From the NCBI GenBank assembly GCA_039931675.1, contig JBDTRM010000051.1, positions 1-64,000 on the forward strand: a DNA stretch of 64,000 nt, written 5' to 3'. The translations under genes and the position numbers were made by a program. The notes under the pieces were generated by a model. The model was not told the DNA's origin and ran no database searches. It was given only the letters and a program-made list of their open reading frames with translations. The stretch's first letter is position 1, and each line of letters begins with the position of its first letter. This DNA is from JAEUTH01 sp039931675. GTDB taxonomy: Bacteria > Bacteroidota > Bacteroidia > AKYH767-A > OLB10. This document shows, piece after piece, positions 18,501-26,854 of the stretch.

Positions 18501-19912
18501 ATGTCTTCGGAGTCAGATTCTGGAATCTCGGTAATGGAACTTCTTCTGTTGGTTCACAGACCGTAGGCACCTTGTACCAGGCACCCGGAACTTATAATAT
18601 AACGCTCATTGAAGTTACTTCCAATGGATGCAGAGATACGGTAACTAAAAGCATAACCGTAGAAGGACCTGAGGGTGATTTTACTATCGTGCCTGATACG
18701 ATTTGCAAAGGACAACAAATTACATTCGCAATTAAAGACACTACCAACGTGGGCTACTATCAATGGGATTTTGGTGATGGAACTGATACTATTGGAATTT
18801 CTCCGGTTACACATACTTTTAATATAAGTCCGTCAAGCGGGCAAACTGTTGTTGGATTGGTGTTGTGGTCTCCTGATTCAACCTGCACTTACACCGTTAA
18901 CAAGAATATTTACATCTATCCTGTGGTGGCCGACTTTAGTGTGAATAATGGAGATAGTATTTTATGTTTTAATGAAACTGTTACATACAATAATCTTTCA
19001 CTCAATGCATCTACGAGCACCTGGAATTTAGGTGACGGAACTACTTATACGGGTGTTACACCTCCACCGCATACTTATGCAGCACCCGGAACTTATCATG
19101 TTACTTTGAATATAGGAAATACCACATTAGGCTGCACAGACCTGATTGAAAAAGATATTATTATCAATCCACTTCCAAACGTTATAGCGCCCGGTGCAGA
19201 TACCTGCCAGGGATTTTCAGTTCAGCTAAATGCTTCGGGAGGAGTAAGTTATTTATGGACACCAAATACAGATTTGAGTTCAGATACAATTCCGAATCCT
19301 ATTGCAAGTCCCTCAACAAGCACCACCTATACGGTACAGGTTACTGACAGCAACGGATGCATTGCAACTTTATCAGTTCCTGTTTTAATTTATGAACCGC
19401 CAACACCAATTATATGGGATACAAGCATTGTAATTGGAGCAACTGTTCAGCTTGATGTTTACATAGCTCCCGGATACACTTATACGTGGACACCTGCATT
19501 GGGATTGAGTTGTACAAATTGTCCAAACCCAGTTGCGCAGCCATTAGTGAATACAGTGTATAACGTAACTGTTGCTGATAATGCCGGTTGCTTTAGTGTT
19601 ATTTCTACTTACAGTTTTGAAATATTACCTGTAACAAGCATTGATGTGCCCACAGCCTTTACACCAAATGGTGATAATAATAACGACATCATTTTTGTGG
19701 GTGGCTGGGGAATAAAACGCCTTATTGAATTTAAAATTTACAACCGCTGGGGTGAACTCGTTTTTGAAACCAACGACATTCACAAAGGCTGGGACGGTTA
19801 TTACAAAGGCCAATTGCAAAATGTAGAAACCTACGTTTACGTTGCAAAAGTTGAAACATGGATTGAAGGAAAATTGTTAGAGAAAAAAGGTAGTTTTAAT
19901 TTGCTCAGATAA
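15518..19912 (+). CDS. Giant PKD-repeat adhesin with gliding-motility-type (type B) sorting domain
   Basis: About 1464 residues from TTG 15518 (the frame is open from 15410). The TTG start gives a signal peptide LKKEITYFDYAIFIRIRTIL to SDAQ. A long array of PKD-type β-sandwich repeats follows, at least a dozen copies, recognisable by WxFGDG and HTY/HTF with Gly-Cys turns (for example WTFGDGAG, WDFGDGII, WSFGDGGTST). The last ~90 residues are the CHU_C/type B domain: PTAFTPNGDNNND, FKIYNRWGELVFET, GWDGYYKG, VETYVYV. Type B cargo generally needs a PorP/SprF-type partner, and one lies 5 kb upstream. It is probably a cell-surface adhesin. It is divergent from the metalloprotease, with the shared promoter region between 15388 and 15518. 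Confidence 0.88.
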   Translation: MKKEITYFDYAIFIRIRTILLLVFLFLIKTSDAQIIASDSSGCAPLVGVVFTPPAGATTFNWTFGDGAGSPLASPTHTYSSAGIYTVIFTGLVGGNSVTDSLHISVFGKPSAYFTSSSVLSGCVPLNVIFNDSSFGGGGTAITKWEWAFGDGGVNTANNPNPLYTYTVGGSFTVTLKVTDANGCDSSYARLNYVNTSTQPTIIITTNPSPPVACLPPLNVTFSASNCVSHSTTGTGLTYFWNFGGGDTSIVVNPPVKTYNTQGTFPVSLVVTDNNGCSNSTSINVLVNNPLASFYAVGAVNDTVCEWVTFHNQSTGANPVYTYGDGTTGIDSTHHYTTPGVYHVNLHVISGPCADDSLITIVVEDIQALFTSTPTYSCSFPFTVQFTNQSINGVSYQWIFGDGLLSPSTNPIHSFLQPDTNQYTIYPEWYFTDTLIATSIHGCKDTLSKFRNDTVFKPTALFMPDKVNGCAPLTVTFSDSSLSKETIVNWFWNYGDGNTHNGTDTIVTHTFTNPGIYNVTLIITNSKGCKDTSFAITIYVGDPPVPNFSVIPTVICADQPVQFTDLTPAGDSSQYWHYTTDGGFMSHCFNDPNPVWYFNNVVGPQSVTLTTTYNGCSGSTTIPNAITIKGPIARFYPQGDCSTPFTYIFHSDIKDATSWTWDFGDGIIINTSTDTAPSHTYTVTGDYTVILTAQNNITGCPAYDDSAVVRVRNIKSSFTSDSIFCARDSIVFDGGLSQDAYGHCHEGYLWYWGDGTHPDNTENPTFYHAFANNGIFQVLLIAKDANGCVDSSINAVHVYDIQANIKPDKLIGCLPLTVNFTDSTLADTTIVSWSWSFGDGGTSTLQNPSHTFTIPAVHYIISLTVTDILGCTSIKTLFITPSIPDSLFTAQTSVNICVGDSVRFLPHGSNLIYSWSFGDGGTSTVYYPYHTYNTAGLYTVNLIVTDSIGCQSSRTIYNLVNVQDYPTAGFYSSADTLLNKCYPLLVNFTDTSIVNVFGVRFWNLGNGTSSVGSQTVGTLYQAPGTYNITLIEVTSNGCRDTVTKSITVEGPEGDFTIVPDTICKGQQITFAIKDTTNVGYYQWDFGDGTDTIGISPVTHTFNISPSSGQTVVGLVLWSPDSTCTYTVNKNIYIYPVVADFSVNNGDSILCFNETVTYNNLSLNASTSTWNLGDGTTYTGVTPPPHTYAAPGTYHVTLNIGNTTLGCTDLIEKDIIINPLPNVIAPGADTCQGFSVQLNASGGVSYLWTPNTDLSSDTIPNPIASPSTSTTYTVQVTDSNGCIATLSVPVLIYEPPTPIIWDTSIVIGATVQLDVYIAPGYTYTWTPALGLSCTNCPNPVAQPLVNTVYNVTVADNAGCFSVISTYSFEILPVTSIDVPTAFTPNGDNNNDIIFVGGWGIKRLIEFKIYNRWGELVFETNDIHKGWDGYYKGQLQNVETYVYVAKVETWIEGKLLEKKGSFNLLR

Positions 19913-19943
19913 CAGATCAAAAATAAAACCGGGGAAAATATTT

Positions 19944-20975
19944 TTATTTTTTAACAAGTAATAAATCCTCCACCAAATATCTTGGTGTTGGTCTTGATTC
20001 TTTTTCAGGAAAGCCTATCCGGAAAAACACATGAGGTAGTAAATCAGTATTTAATAATTGTTGAAGATTTTTTCTGCACGTTTTATCCTGTATAACAGCA
20101 GCCATTGGCGAGCACACCATTTTATCTTTGCAAGCCATTAACCAGGCGTGTTCAAAAAACTGCCCTGCCTTTAGCCATGAAAATTTATCGTCATTTTTGC
20201 CGGCTATAATCATGTAAGCCGGAGTTTTTCTCAACGTAGCATCATCCTGTTTTTGAGTCTTGCGTGCAAGATTCATTTTCTTAACTAACCAGGGAGCAAG
20301 CAGCGAAACAGGTGCAGGTAATCCCAAAGCAAAACCGGGTATGCCATTTTTTGAATCTGTATAACTCGATTTAACAAAACCTGAAAGTTCATTACGGAAA
20401 GCATCGCTATCCATTATTTTTACCTGTGCTTCAGAAACAATTGAAACTAATTTTTCCTTCTGTTGATGATCACTTACAATAAAAAACTTTAGCTCATCTG
20501 ATGAAAGATTAAGAACCTCATTAACAAATACCGGGTCAATTGATAGGTCTTTGTATGCTCCGCGATCAGTATGTCTTTGCAAAACAGCTTCAACTAAATT
20601 ATCATTATCGGTTGAATTAATTCTATTGCATATAACAGAAACAATAATATTGCTGACGCTATCTTTTGGCGAATAGGTCACTTCTGTGTCAAACCCGAAA
20701 TGTTTGGCAGCAATTAAAAAATTCTCCAGTGCGCAACCAAAACTAATCATCAACTGACGCCCGGTTGGGTCGCTTTCTTCTAATGAGCGGCTTTTTTCAA
20801 GCGAGAAATCAACACTGTTTTCCTTAACTGATAATAGCCAGGGTTGGCTGTTGTGGCCTGAAGGTGCAAGCATCACAAACTTTAAGAGAAATAATAACTG
20901 ATCATTAATATTTCCATTTTCAGGAAATTGGGAAATATCAATATCCCAAGCGCGGTAATTCAATTTTGTACTCAT
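19944..20975 (-). CDS. Nitroreductase-like (Acg family) protein
   Basis: A 343-residue protein of the FMN-binding nitroreductase superfamily, Acg-like branch. The N-terminal LLKFVMLAPSGHNSQPWLLSV is the flavin-binding/nitroreductase signature. RHTDRGAYKDLSIDP and the C-terminal PRYLVEDLLL are also typical. A central SWLKAGQFFEHAWLMACKDKMVCSPM resembles the lid/cofactor region. Substrate is unknown. Acg in mycobacteria binds FMN without clear reductase activity, so enzyme activity is not assured. It is monocistronic on the minus strand, convergent with the PKD adhesin. Confidence 0.8.
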   Translation of the reverse strand: MSTKLNYRAWDIDISQFPENGNINDQLLFLLKFVMLAPSGHNSQPWLLSVKENSVDFSLEKSRSLEESDPTGRQLMISFGCALENFLIAAKHFGFDTEVTYSPKDSVSNIIVSVICNRINSTDNDNLVEAVLQRHTDRGAYKDLSIDPVFVNEVLNLSSDELKFFIVSDHQQKEKLVSIVSEAQVKIMDSDAFRNELSGFVKSSYTDSKNGIPGFALGLPAPVSLLAPWLVKKMNLARKTQKQDDATLRKTPAYMIIAGKNDDKFSWLKAGQFFEHAWLMACKDKMVCSPMAAVIQDKTCRKNLQQLLNTDLLPHVFFRIGFPEKESRPTPRYLVEDLLLVKK

Positions 20976-21202
20976 GATATTGTATTGTATTAAAAGTTAA
21001 CATCTTTTAGAATATGTTCCAAAGAAGAAATAAGTTTTGTTAGATGGGGAATAACGAAATGTTGTAAAACTTATCAAGGCTTATTAAAAGTGTGCTTCAA
21101 TTTTTTGCAAAAGCAATGTTGCAGCAAGTGATAAAATTATTGATCAGACAATTATTATATGTAAAGTTACAGATCAAAAAACATAAATCACATGATATAA
21201 AT

Positions 21203-21233
21203 CATGTTCAAACAATTCTTTTGTTCGCATTTA
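21203..21233. repeat. Degenerate direct copy of the ftsE 3' end
   Basis: Matches 21499-21530 at 27 of 32 aligned positions, with one single-base gap and four C/T transitions, in the same orientation. The true copy encodes the FtsE C-terminus (KCEQGKLFEHA). The gap destroys the frame here. Confidence 0.75.
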
Positions 21234-21422
21234 AAAAGAGGTAGAGAAAGTAGTTGGAGCTTGATTGAAGGGAAGCCGGAGGAGAGGAATGGGAAGATTG
21301 AGCTGTTGGATTAATTCAACTTTTCGAATTAGAACAAAGCAGTCAATAAGCAAATCGCAAATCGCGATACGCGATACAGTGCAAAAAAAGCTAATCTTTA
21401 TTTGAATGACCTATGAGCAAAA

Positions 21423-21455
21423 AATGTCTGACACCCGAAAAAGGTGTCTGACATT
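21423..21455. repeat. Palindromic hairpin downstream of ftsE
   Basis: AATGTCTGACACC (21423-21435) pairs with GGTGTCTGACATT (21443-21455) except for one T-T mismatch, with a 7-base loop. It lies 39 bases past the ftsE stop. There is no T tract on the minus strand, so it is more a repeat element than a terminator. Confidence 0.65.
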
Positions 21456-21493
21456 AGTGAACCAATATCCTAATACCCAACACCCAAAAACCA

Positions 21494-22171
21494 TCAAGCA
21501 TGTTCAAACAACTTCCCCTGCTCGCATTTAATAACCCGTGATGGAAATTTTTCAATCAAAGTATAATTATGCGTTGCCATTAAAACACTGCGACCGCTGC
21601 GGGCAATATCAAAAAGCAGGGTCATAATTTCGGCTGAGGTTTCGGGGTCTAAGTTGCCTGTGGGTTCATCGGCAATAATCAATTCGGGTTCGTTTACTAA
21701 TGCACGTGCTATCACTAAGCGTTGCTGCTCACCGCCACTGAGTTCATGAGGCATTTTAAAACCCTTGGTTCCGAGTCCTACTTTTTCTAACACTGACCTT
21801 ATACGTTCATCCATTGCTTCGGCATCTTTCCAACCTGTGGCCTTCATCACAAATAATAAATTATCGCGCACACTGCGATCACCCATCAATTGAAAATCCT
21901 GGAAAACAATACCGATTTTTCTGCGTAGAAAAGGAACATCGCGGTTACGTAGTTTACGTAAATCAAATTCGGCTACCGTTCCATCACCTTGTTGTAGATG
22001 TAAGTCGCCATAAAGGATTTTAAGCAAGCTGCTTTTGCCGCTACCTGTTTTCCCGATAAGGTAAACAAACTCTCCCTTGCCTACCAGCAATGAAATATCA
22101 TTAAGGATAAGATTTTTTTCCTGGTAAACAGAAACATTACTAAGTTGAATTACTGCTTCGTTCACTGACAT
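21494..22171 (-). CDS. ftsE: Cell-division ABC ATPase FtsE
   Basis: A 225-residue ABC ATPase. Walker A is GKTGSGKSS (about 39-47), the signature is LSGGEQQR, Walker B LIIADEPTGNLD, and the H-loop THNY. The short length and the motifs IVFQDFQLM and MATHNYTLI fit FtsE, which couples with FtsX to activate cell-wall hydrolases at the division site. No ftsX lies in the window, though a LolD-type role cannot be fully excluded. It is downstream of a 67-residue protein and separated by about 100 bases of GCAA-type repeats (22231-22268). A fragment of its 3' end is repeated at 21203-21233. Confidence 0.85.
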   Translation of the reverse strand: MSVNEAVIQLSNVSVYQEKNLILNDISLLVGKGEFVYLIGKTGSGKSSLLKILYGDLHLQQGDGTVAEFDLRKLRNRDVPFLRRKIGIVFQDFQLMGDRSVRDNLLFVMKATGWKDAEAMDERIRSVLEKVGLGTKGFKMPHELSGGEQQRLVIARALVNEPELIIADEPTGNLDPETSAEIMTLLFDIARSGRSVLMATHNYTLIEKFPSRVIKCEQGKLFEHA

Positions 22172-22271
22172 ATTACTTTTAAAGTTTAAGATTTAAAGTT
22201 TGAGGTTAGATTCTGTTTCTATTAAAACTTGCTCCTTGCTAATTGCCTCTTGCCAATTGCTCATTGCCAAC

Positions 22272-22475
22272 TTAAATTTCCAATTTCTGCACTTTCCCAA
22301 ACGGCAACTCAGCAATAATTTTTTTGATCTCTTCTTCCTTATCACCCAATCCGCATTTCACTATTGCCTTTTCAGGCCGGTCAACACGAAAGTAAGCAAG
22401 CAGTGTGAAATTCTCATCGCGCAACTGCACATAATCAGGAATTTTTGCCTTGCCTTTTATTTTCAGAATGTACAT
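22272..22475 (-). CDS. Small conserved-looking protein upstream of ftsE
   Basis: A 67-residue protein (MYILKIKGKAKIPDYVQLRD to KLEI) with alternating hydrophobic and charged residues compatible with a small β/α fold. No signal peptide or membrane helix. I do not recognise a named family. A -7-like TACATTCG on the minus strand (22494-22501) lies 19 bases before the ATG, supporting expression. Its position just before ftsE suggests a linked envelope role, but that is only context. Confidence 0.65.
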   Translation of the reverse strand: MYILKIKGKAKIPDYVQLRDENFTLLAYFRVDRPEKAIVKCGLGDKEEEIKKIIAELPFGKVQKLEI

Positions 22476-22493
22476 GCTGTTTGTTTTGCGCTG

Positions 22494-22501
22494 CGAATGT
22501 A
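22494..22501 (-). promoter_or_regulatory. -7-like promoter element
   Basis: On the minus strand TACATTCG, one base off TAnnTTTG, 19 bases from the ATG at 22475. No -33 element is obvious. Confidence 0.35.
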
Positions 22502-22531
22502 AACGAATATTGCATGGAGTTTATTCCATTT

Positions 22532-23374
22532 TCAAAAACCATATTTTTTATATTCACACGTAAATTCTTCAGCTGGGATAGGTTGATTAACAATAAGATT
22601 TTTGAACTCAAGCACAGCTAATAACCCTTTGTCATCATATAGTATCTGCTGCACAGGCAGGAATGAACTCTTATCAATTGACAATATTATTTTTTTCGCA
22701 AACGCAACAGGAATTATAATCTTCTCTCCTTCGCTCACATCGCTAAAACTTGTTTTGCCATTTCTGTCCATGACCATATAATCATTTAAAAAAAACTTGT
22801 CGGCTATGGTCGTAAATGTCTCGCCTTTTTTTACTGTATAGGTACGCCATTTATATTCCGGGTAATAGAGTACAAGCCGGTAACATAACTGACCATCAAA
22901 AATAGTGTCGGTCATTAATTTAAGATTGGTCACAAAGAAAACACTGTCGGAACTATAGTAATGACTGAACATCTTACTCATGTAAGCAAAGCCGGATTGA
23001 TCAAACCTAAACAAATGGCCTTTTCGTACAAGCATACTATGAGGACTAAGGTTCAGATTAAACCATGGAAAGCGATTAGGATTTACAACAGCCTCATTAT
23101 TGTTGGCACCTTCAATATACAAAACCTCAGCACCGATATTAGAAGTAAGGCTGAAGGTATAAACCTTAAACGGATGTACCTGCACTTTGGTGAGATACTT
23201 ATTGGATTTATAAACATCTTTAATGCGTTCATTAAGTATAAGCTGATAGCGGGCAGTTTGCACTTTATCCATTGCATTAATCATATTTATAAAAAGTGAT
23301 TTTGGCGCAGAGTTTTGTGCAATAGCCACACCAGGTATAAACAGAATTTGAATTGCAAAAAATACAAACATCAT
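22532..23374 (-). CDS. DUF1571-type exported protein with LysM-like segment
   Basis: The frame is open from 23476, but the ATG at 23374 begins MMFVFFAIQILFIPGVAIAQ, a clear signal peptide, giving about 280 residues. The mature part starts MINAMDKVQTARYQLILNER, typical of the DUF1571 family of outer-membrane lipoprotein-like (LolA-fold) proteins. A LysM-like segment (YTVKKGETFTTIADKFFLND) sits near residue 185 and would bind peptidoglycan or glycans. The C-terminus returns to a β-strand pattern (SFLPVQQILYDD). It lies 56 bases upstream of the 67-residue gene, so possibly one transcript. Domain assignment is from memory of the family pattern. Confidence 0.7.
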   Translation of the reverse strand: MMFVFFAIQILFIPGVAIAQNSAPKSLFINMINAMDKVQTARYQLILNERIKDVYKSNKYLTKVQVHPFKVYTFSLTSNIGAEVLYIEGANNNEAVVNPNRFPWFNLNLSPHSMLVRKGHLFRFDQSGFAYMSKMFSHYYSSDSVFFVTNLKLMTDTIFDGQLCYRLVLYYPEYKWRTYTVKKGETFTTIADKFFLNDYMVMDRNGKTSFSDVSEGEKIIIPVAFAKKIILSIDKSSFLPVQQILYDDKGLLAVLEFKNLIVNQPIPAEEFTCEYKKYGF

Positions 23375-23508
23375 TGAACGCCTCACTGAATTATCAGTAT
23401 CAGCAAGGTCATTCTCATTGCTTTTAAATATTTCAGCAACGTTGAAGTGCATTGATTTTAATTTACAAAGGTTCATAAAAAGAAATTCCGGGTTAACGGT
23501 TTAAGCAA

Positions 23509-23829
23509 TTAATCAATGCGGTGATGTTCATACACTACTTCGAGCAAAGTTCTGAAAGCAACAAATTTATCTTTAAATTTTTTCATAGTTGCAGCTTGCA
23601 ATGCCGGTGCATATACATCACGATACTGCTCATAATCATTCATGGATTTTGCTGTGTACTGAATCGCATAAGTGGTTCCTGCTTCCTCAACCACTAACAC
23701 CTTGCACATACGCGCATGGGTAAACAAGCCGCAACTCATCACATCAGGAATGTGAACTTCATTCATCCATTGCACCCATTCATCATGTACTTCATCATTA
23801 ATATTTATGGTTACATTATAAATAATCAT
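23509..23829 (-). CDS. DUF4286 family protein
   Basis: The ATG at 23829 starts MIIYNVTININDEVHDEWVQ and gives 106 residues; the longer frame from 23895 adds an unconvincing N-terminus. The sequence WxxWMNEVHIPDVM, CGLFTHARMC and AIQYTAKSMNDYEQYR is typical of DUF4286, a small ferredoxin-like (ABM-type) cytoplasmic family common in Bacteroidota. No function is established. It is first in a minus-strand run toward ftsE and divergent from the membrane pair at 23911. Confidence 0.8.
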   Translation of the reverse strand: MIIYNVTININDEVHDEWVQWMNEVHIPDVMSCGLFTHARMCKVLVVEEAGTTYAIQYTAKSMNDYEQYRDVYAPALQAATMKKFKDKFVAFRTLLEVVYEHHRID

Positions 23830-23910
23830 CTGCCTGTAAATTGAATTGTTCTTGTTTGCAATTATACAATTTTTGAAAGCAAACTGTTTATTCATTAATT
23901 TTTAATTCAT

Positions 23911-24894
23911 TTGTGTATGCACGAAAAACCGATTGCACAGCAACTGTTCAATGAACAACTTATCAGCAATGAATCGCTTCAAAAAGTAAATTCATTTTAT
24001 GATGCAAGGCCTTTTTCTTTGCATACACACTTGCAAACGTTCTTATATCTTGGAGTTACACTTTTGGCTACAGGGCTTGGGATATTGATATATAAAAACA
24101 TTGACAGTATAGGTCACATTGCTTTGGTAAGTATAATAGGATTACTGTGTGCCAGTTGTTTCACCTATTGTTATTTAAAAAAGGCTGCATTTTCATGGCA
24201 AAAAACTGAAGCGCCAAATGCATGGTTCGATTACATTTTACTTTTGGGTGCATTGTTATTAGTAACCTTTACAGGATACCTTCAATTTGAATTTAAATTA
24301 TTTGGTGAGCAGTGGGGTCTTGCAACCTTTATCCCTTGCATCATACTTTTTTTTGCAGCTTATTATTTTGATCATCTCGGTTTATTGAGCATGGCAATTG
24401 TATTGTTAGGTTCATGGGCAGGGATTGCAGTGGCGCCTTTGGATTTATTAAAACGAAACGATTTCAACAGCGACCGGTTTATTTTTACAGGTATTGCTTT
24501 AGGAATTTTTCTTGCCGTAGTTTCATATCTTACTTATACAAAAAACCTGAAGCATCATTTTTATTTTACTTATCTCAACTTTGCATTACACATAAGTTTT
24601 GTTGCTGCGCTTTGCGGATTGTTCTGGCTTGATATGGAATGGTTGTGGGGCATTATCATCGCATTACTTTTTACAGCAGGTTATAAATATGCTTTCGCGC
24701 AAAAATCATTTTATGTTTTGTTGTTCTCAATGCTTTATTCATACATCGCATTAAGTTACCTTGTTATTGAAATAGGAGATGATTTGGTTAAGGACATTAG
24801 CTTAGCTTATTTACTCCTGATCTATTTTATTTTATCTGCAATCATGCTCATTAAATATTTGCGACAGTTTAAAAAAGAACTGCAAACCTTATGA
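23911..24894 (+). CDS. DUF2157-like integral membrane protein
   Basis: A 327-residue protein: a ~45-residue cytosolic N-terminus (QQLFNEQLISNESLQKVNSF) followed by about ten hydrophobic helices. The N-terminal pattern and helix density resemble DUF2157. The start is TTG 23911 or, more likely, ATG 23917. The stop overlaps the next start by ATGA (24891-24894), so translation is coupled. No function is known for the family. Confidence 0.75.
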   Translation: MCMHEKPIAQQLFNEQLISNESLQKVNSFYDARPFSLHTHLQTFLYLGVTLLATGLGILIYKNIDSIGHIALVSIIGLLCASCFTYCYLKKAAFSWQKTEAPNAWFDYILLLGALLLVTFTGYLQFEFKLFGEQWGLATFIPCIILFFAAYYFDHLGLLSMAIVLLGSWAGIAVAPLDLLKRNDFNSDRFIFTGIALGIFLAVVSYLTYTKNLKHHFYFTYLNFALHISFVAALCGLFWLDMEWLWGIIIALLFTAGYKYAFAQKSFYVLLFSMLYSYIALSYLVIEIGDDLVKDISLAYLLLIYFILSAIMLIKYLRQFKKELQTL

Positions 24895-26069
24895 TAGCTT
24901 ACGATAAAAAACGATTGGACAATTTACTTGAAAGTGAACAGGCAAAATGCTTTTCGCGATTAGATTTAATCAATAAAGATGAATTGAGATTAATTGCTCT
25001 TGCAAAGCAACCTGCTTATCATCACAGTAATATTTTTATTCGTATAGGAGTTTTATTGCTTACCATCATTCTCACGTTTTGCAGTTATGGATTACTCGTT
25101 TTGTTTTTTGGTTTAGATTCTGAATGGGGATTTAAAATCGCTTTGATAATTTTTTCTATAATAACTTTTGCCGCCCTCGAATTTTTTATCCGCAATAAAA
25201 ATCATTTCGCATCAGGTGTTGATGATGGGCTGTTGTATTTTGCATTTACCTGTTTTGCAACAGGAGTTGGATTTATAATCGAACCTGACTCTTCATTGCA
25301 ATTGCTTACGTTTTATGCAATACTTTTTATTGTATCTCTTTTTGCATTTATAAGATATACTGATCGTTTGGCTGCAATTGTTTGTTTCGTTACTTTTTTA
25401 CTTGCCATTTTTTACCTCACCAGTCAGCTTGGTGATATTTCAAAATTAATTATGCCTTTTGTAATGATGATTATTTCTGCGTCTATATATTTATTTGTGT
25501 CGAAAAAAAAACAGAAATACGGATTGCGTTTTTGGTATAATGGATTGGAAGTGTTGCAAGGGGCATCACTGCTAAGTTTCTATGCATCAGGAAATTACTA
25601 TGTGGTGCGTGAGGCAAGTGTTCAGTTTTTCAATATGCAATTGGAACCTGGTGAGGACATTCCGTTAAGCATATTCTTTTATGCTTTTACAATTTCAATT
25701 CCGTTGCTTTATGTTTATTTTGGATTGAAGAAAAAAGATGCAATATTTTTAAACTGCGGTTTGATTTTAATTGTGGCAACAATTGCAACCATAAGATATT
25801 ATCATTCTATAATGCCAATTGAAATTGCACTTATACTTGGAGGAATAATTTTACTTTCAATAGCATGGTTCGCATATCGTCTTTTAAAAACACCAAGAAA
25901 TGGTTTCACTATTGCAGAAGATAAATCAGAGTCTGGCTGGTTCAGTAAAGATGTTGAAGCCATTATTATGGCGCAGGCTTTAGCTCAACAACCTGCACCA
26001 CCGCAGGCTGACAACAATAATTTTGGTGGCGGAAAATTTGGCGGTGGCGGTGCCGGGGAAAATTTTTAG
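24891..26069 (+). CDS. Multi-pass membrane protein with Gly-rich tail (DUF4401-like)
   Basis: A 392-residue protein with a short soluble N-terminus (LLESEQAKCFSRLDLINKDE), about ten to eleven membrane helices and a ~50-residue cytosolic tail ending in FGGGKFGGGGAGENF. Such glycine-rich C-termini also end TPM-domain proteins. It overlaps the preceding gene by four bases and shares its layout, so the two probably form a heteromeric membrane unit. The DUF2157/DUF4401 pair in other bacteria has the same organisation; the role is unknown. Confidence 0.75.
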   Translation: MIAYDKKRLDNLLESEQAKCFSRLDLINKDELRLIALAKQPAYHHSNIFIRIGVLLLTIILTFCSYGLLVLFFGLDSEWGFKIALIIFSIITFAALEFFIRNKNHFASGVDDGLLYFAFTCFATGVGFIIEPDSSLQLLTFYAILFIVSLFAFIRYTDRLAAIVCFVTFLLAIFYLTSQLGDISKLIMPFVMMIISASIYLFVSKKKQKYGLRFWYNGLEVLQGASLLSFYASGNYYVVREASVQFFNMQLEPGEDIPLSIFFYAFTISIPLLYVYFGLKKKDAIFLNCGLILIVATIATIRYYHSIMPIEIALILGGIILLSIAWFAYRLLKTPRNGFTIAEDKSESGWFSKDVEAIIMAQALAQQPAPPQADNNNFGGGKFGGGGAGENF

Positions 26070-26104
26070 CTATCAGAAGAGGAAAAGATTTCGATCCGAT
26101 AGCT

Positions 26105-26854
26105 TTATTTTTTTTGTTGCGATTCTTCTGCTTCTTTTTCTTTTGCTTTTTTCTCTGCTTTACCTTTGCCGATAGGTATTGAAGCATTTATATATAATGC
26201 AGAATTATATTGGCTGCCCGATGTAACCTTATCAATATCCACAAATCCATAATAATATTTTACAGTAAGCGTCATTCCCTTACCCTTGCTGAATCTGTAA
26301 CCGAGGCCTGCTACCCCACCCGCATCAAGGCGTGCATAATTATCTTTGGTATCATACTTAAAAGTAAGATCATCCTCACTATTAATAGTCTTTTTAAAAT
26401 TATCAAATGCGGTGTAACGCAATCCAAGCTGGATGCCGCCTTCAACATGAAAATAATTATAAAAGCGATAACGAACTAAACCGGGAACATTGAAATAATT
26501 AATTTTGCGGTCAACCGACCCGCCCAGGAAAACCGAATCCACATTTGCATTGTTTACCGAATACGCATCAAGACCCGAAGTTCCCATTTTTGATTTTACC
26601 AATACTCCTGTATGAATAAAAAGTTTCTCTTTCAATTTAAAATCAAAATAAAAACCAAGGTTCCAGTCGAAAAGCTGTTTTGCTTTTGGTGTATTACTGA
26701 TGTTTAGCCAGTTGACACCGCCATCCAAACCAAATTCTAATTTATCTGAATTCAATTTATCGCCAAGCAATAAAGAAATAAGTACCTGCGAATGTGCCGA
26801 TGAAATAATAAAGGATAAAAAGGCAGTAGCAAAAAGAGTTTTTATTTTTTTCAT
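26105..26854 (-). CDS. PorT-family outer membrane β-barrel protein
   Basis: A 249-residue protein: signal peptide MKKIKTLFATAFLSFIISSAHSQ, then an eight-strand-like barrel with GGVNWLNI, FYFDFKLKEKLFIHTGVL, YFNVPGLVRYRF and GVAGLGYRFSKG, all typical of the PorT/OMP_b-brl_2 family. An unusual charged tail (GKGKAEKKAKEKEAEESQQKK-like, lysine/glutamate-rich) follows the last strand and would lie in the periplasm. Function unknown. It is convergent with the membrane pair and divergent from the repeat protein at 27278. Confidence 0.82.
   Translation of the reverse strand: MKKIKTLFATAFLSFIISSAHSQVLISLLLGDKLNSDKLEFGLDGGVNWLNISNTPKAKQLFDWNLGFYFDFKLKEKLFIHTGVLVKSKMGTSGLDAYSVNNANVDSVFLGGSVDRKINYFNVPGLVRYRFYNYFHVEGGIQLGLRYTAFDNFKKTINSEDDLTFKYDTKDNYARLDAGGVAGLGYRFSKGKGMTLTVKYYYGFVDIDKVTSGSQYNSALYINASIPIGKGKAEKKAKEKEAEESQQKK

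Larger units (their letters stand above)
20976..21493. other. 518-base intergenic region with repeat debris
   Basis: No supported gene. It holds a decayed copy of the ftsE 3' end (21203-21233), short GCAAATCGC/GCGATAC repeats around 21351-21377, and a hairpin at 21423-21455. The 36-codon frame at 21204-21314 arises across the ftsE fragment and is not supported as a gene. Confidence 0.6.

Noticed and set aside
21204..21314. 36-codon frame with ATG downstream of ftsE
   Set aside because: Its start lies in the decayed antisense copy of the ftsE 3' end, and the rest looks random.
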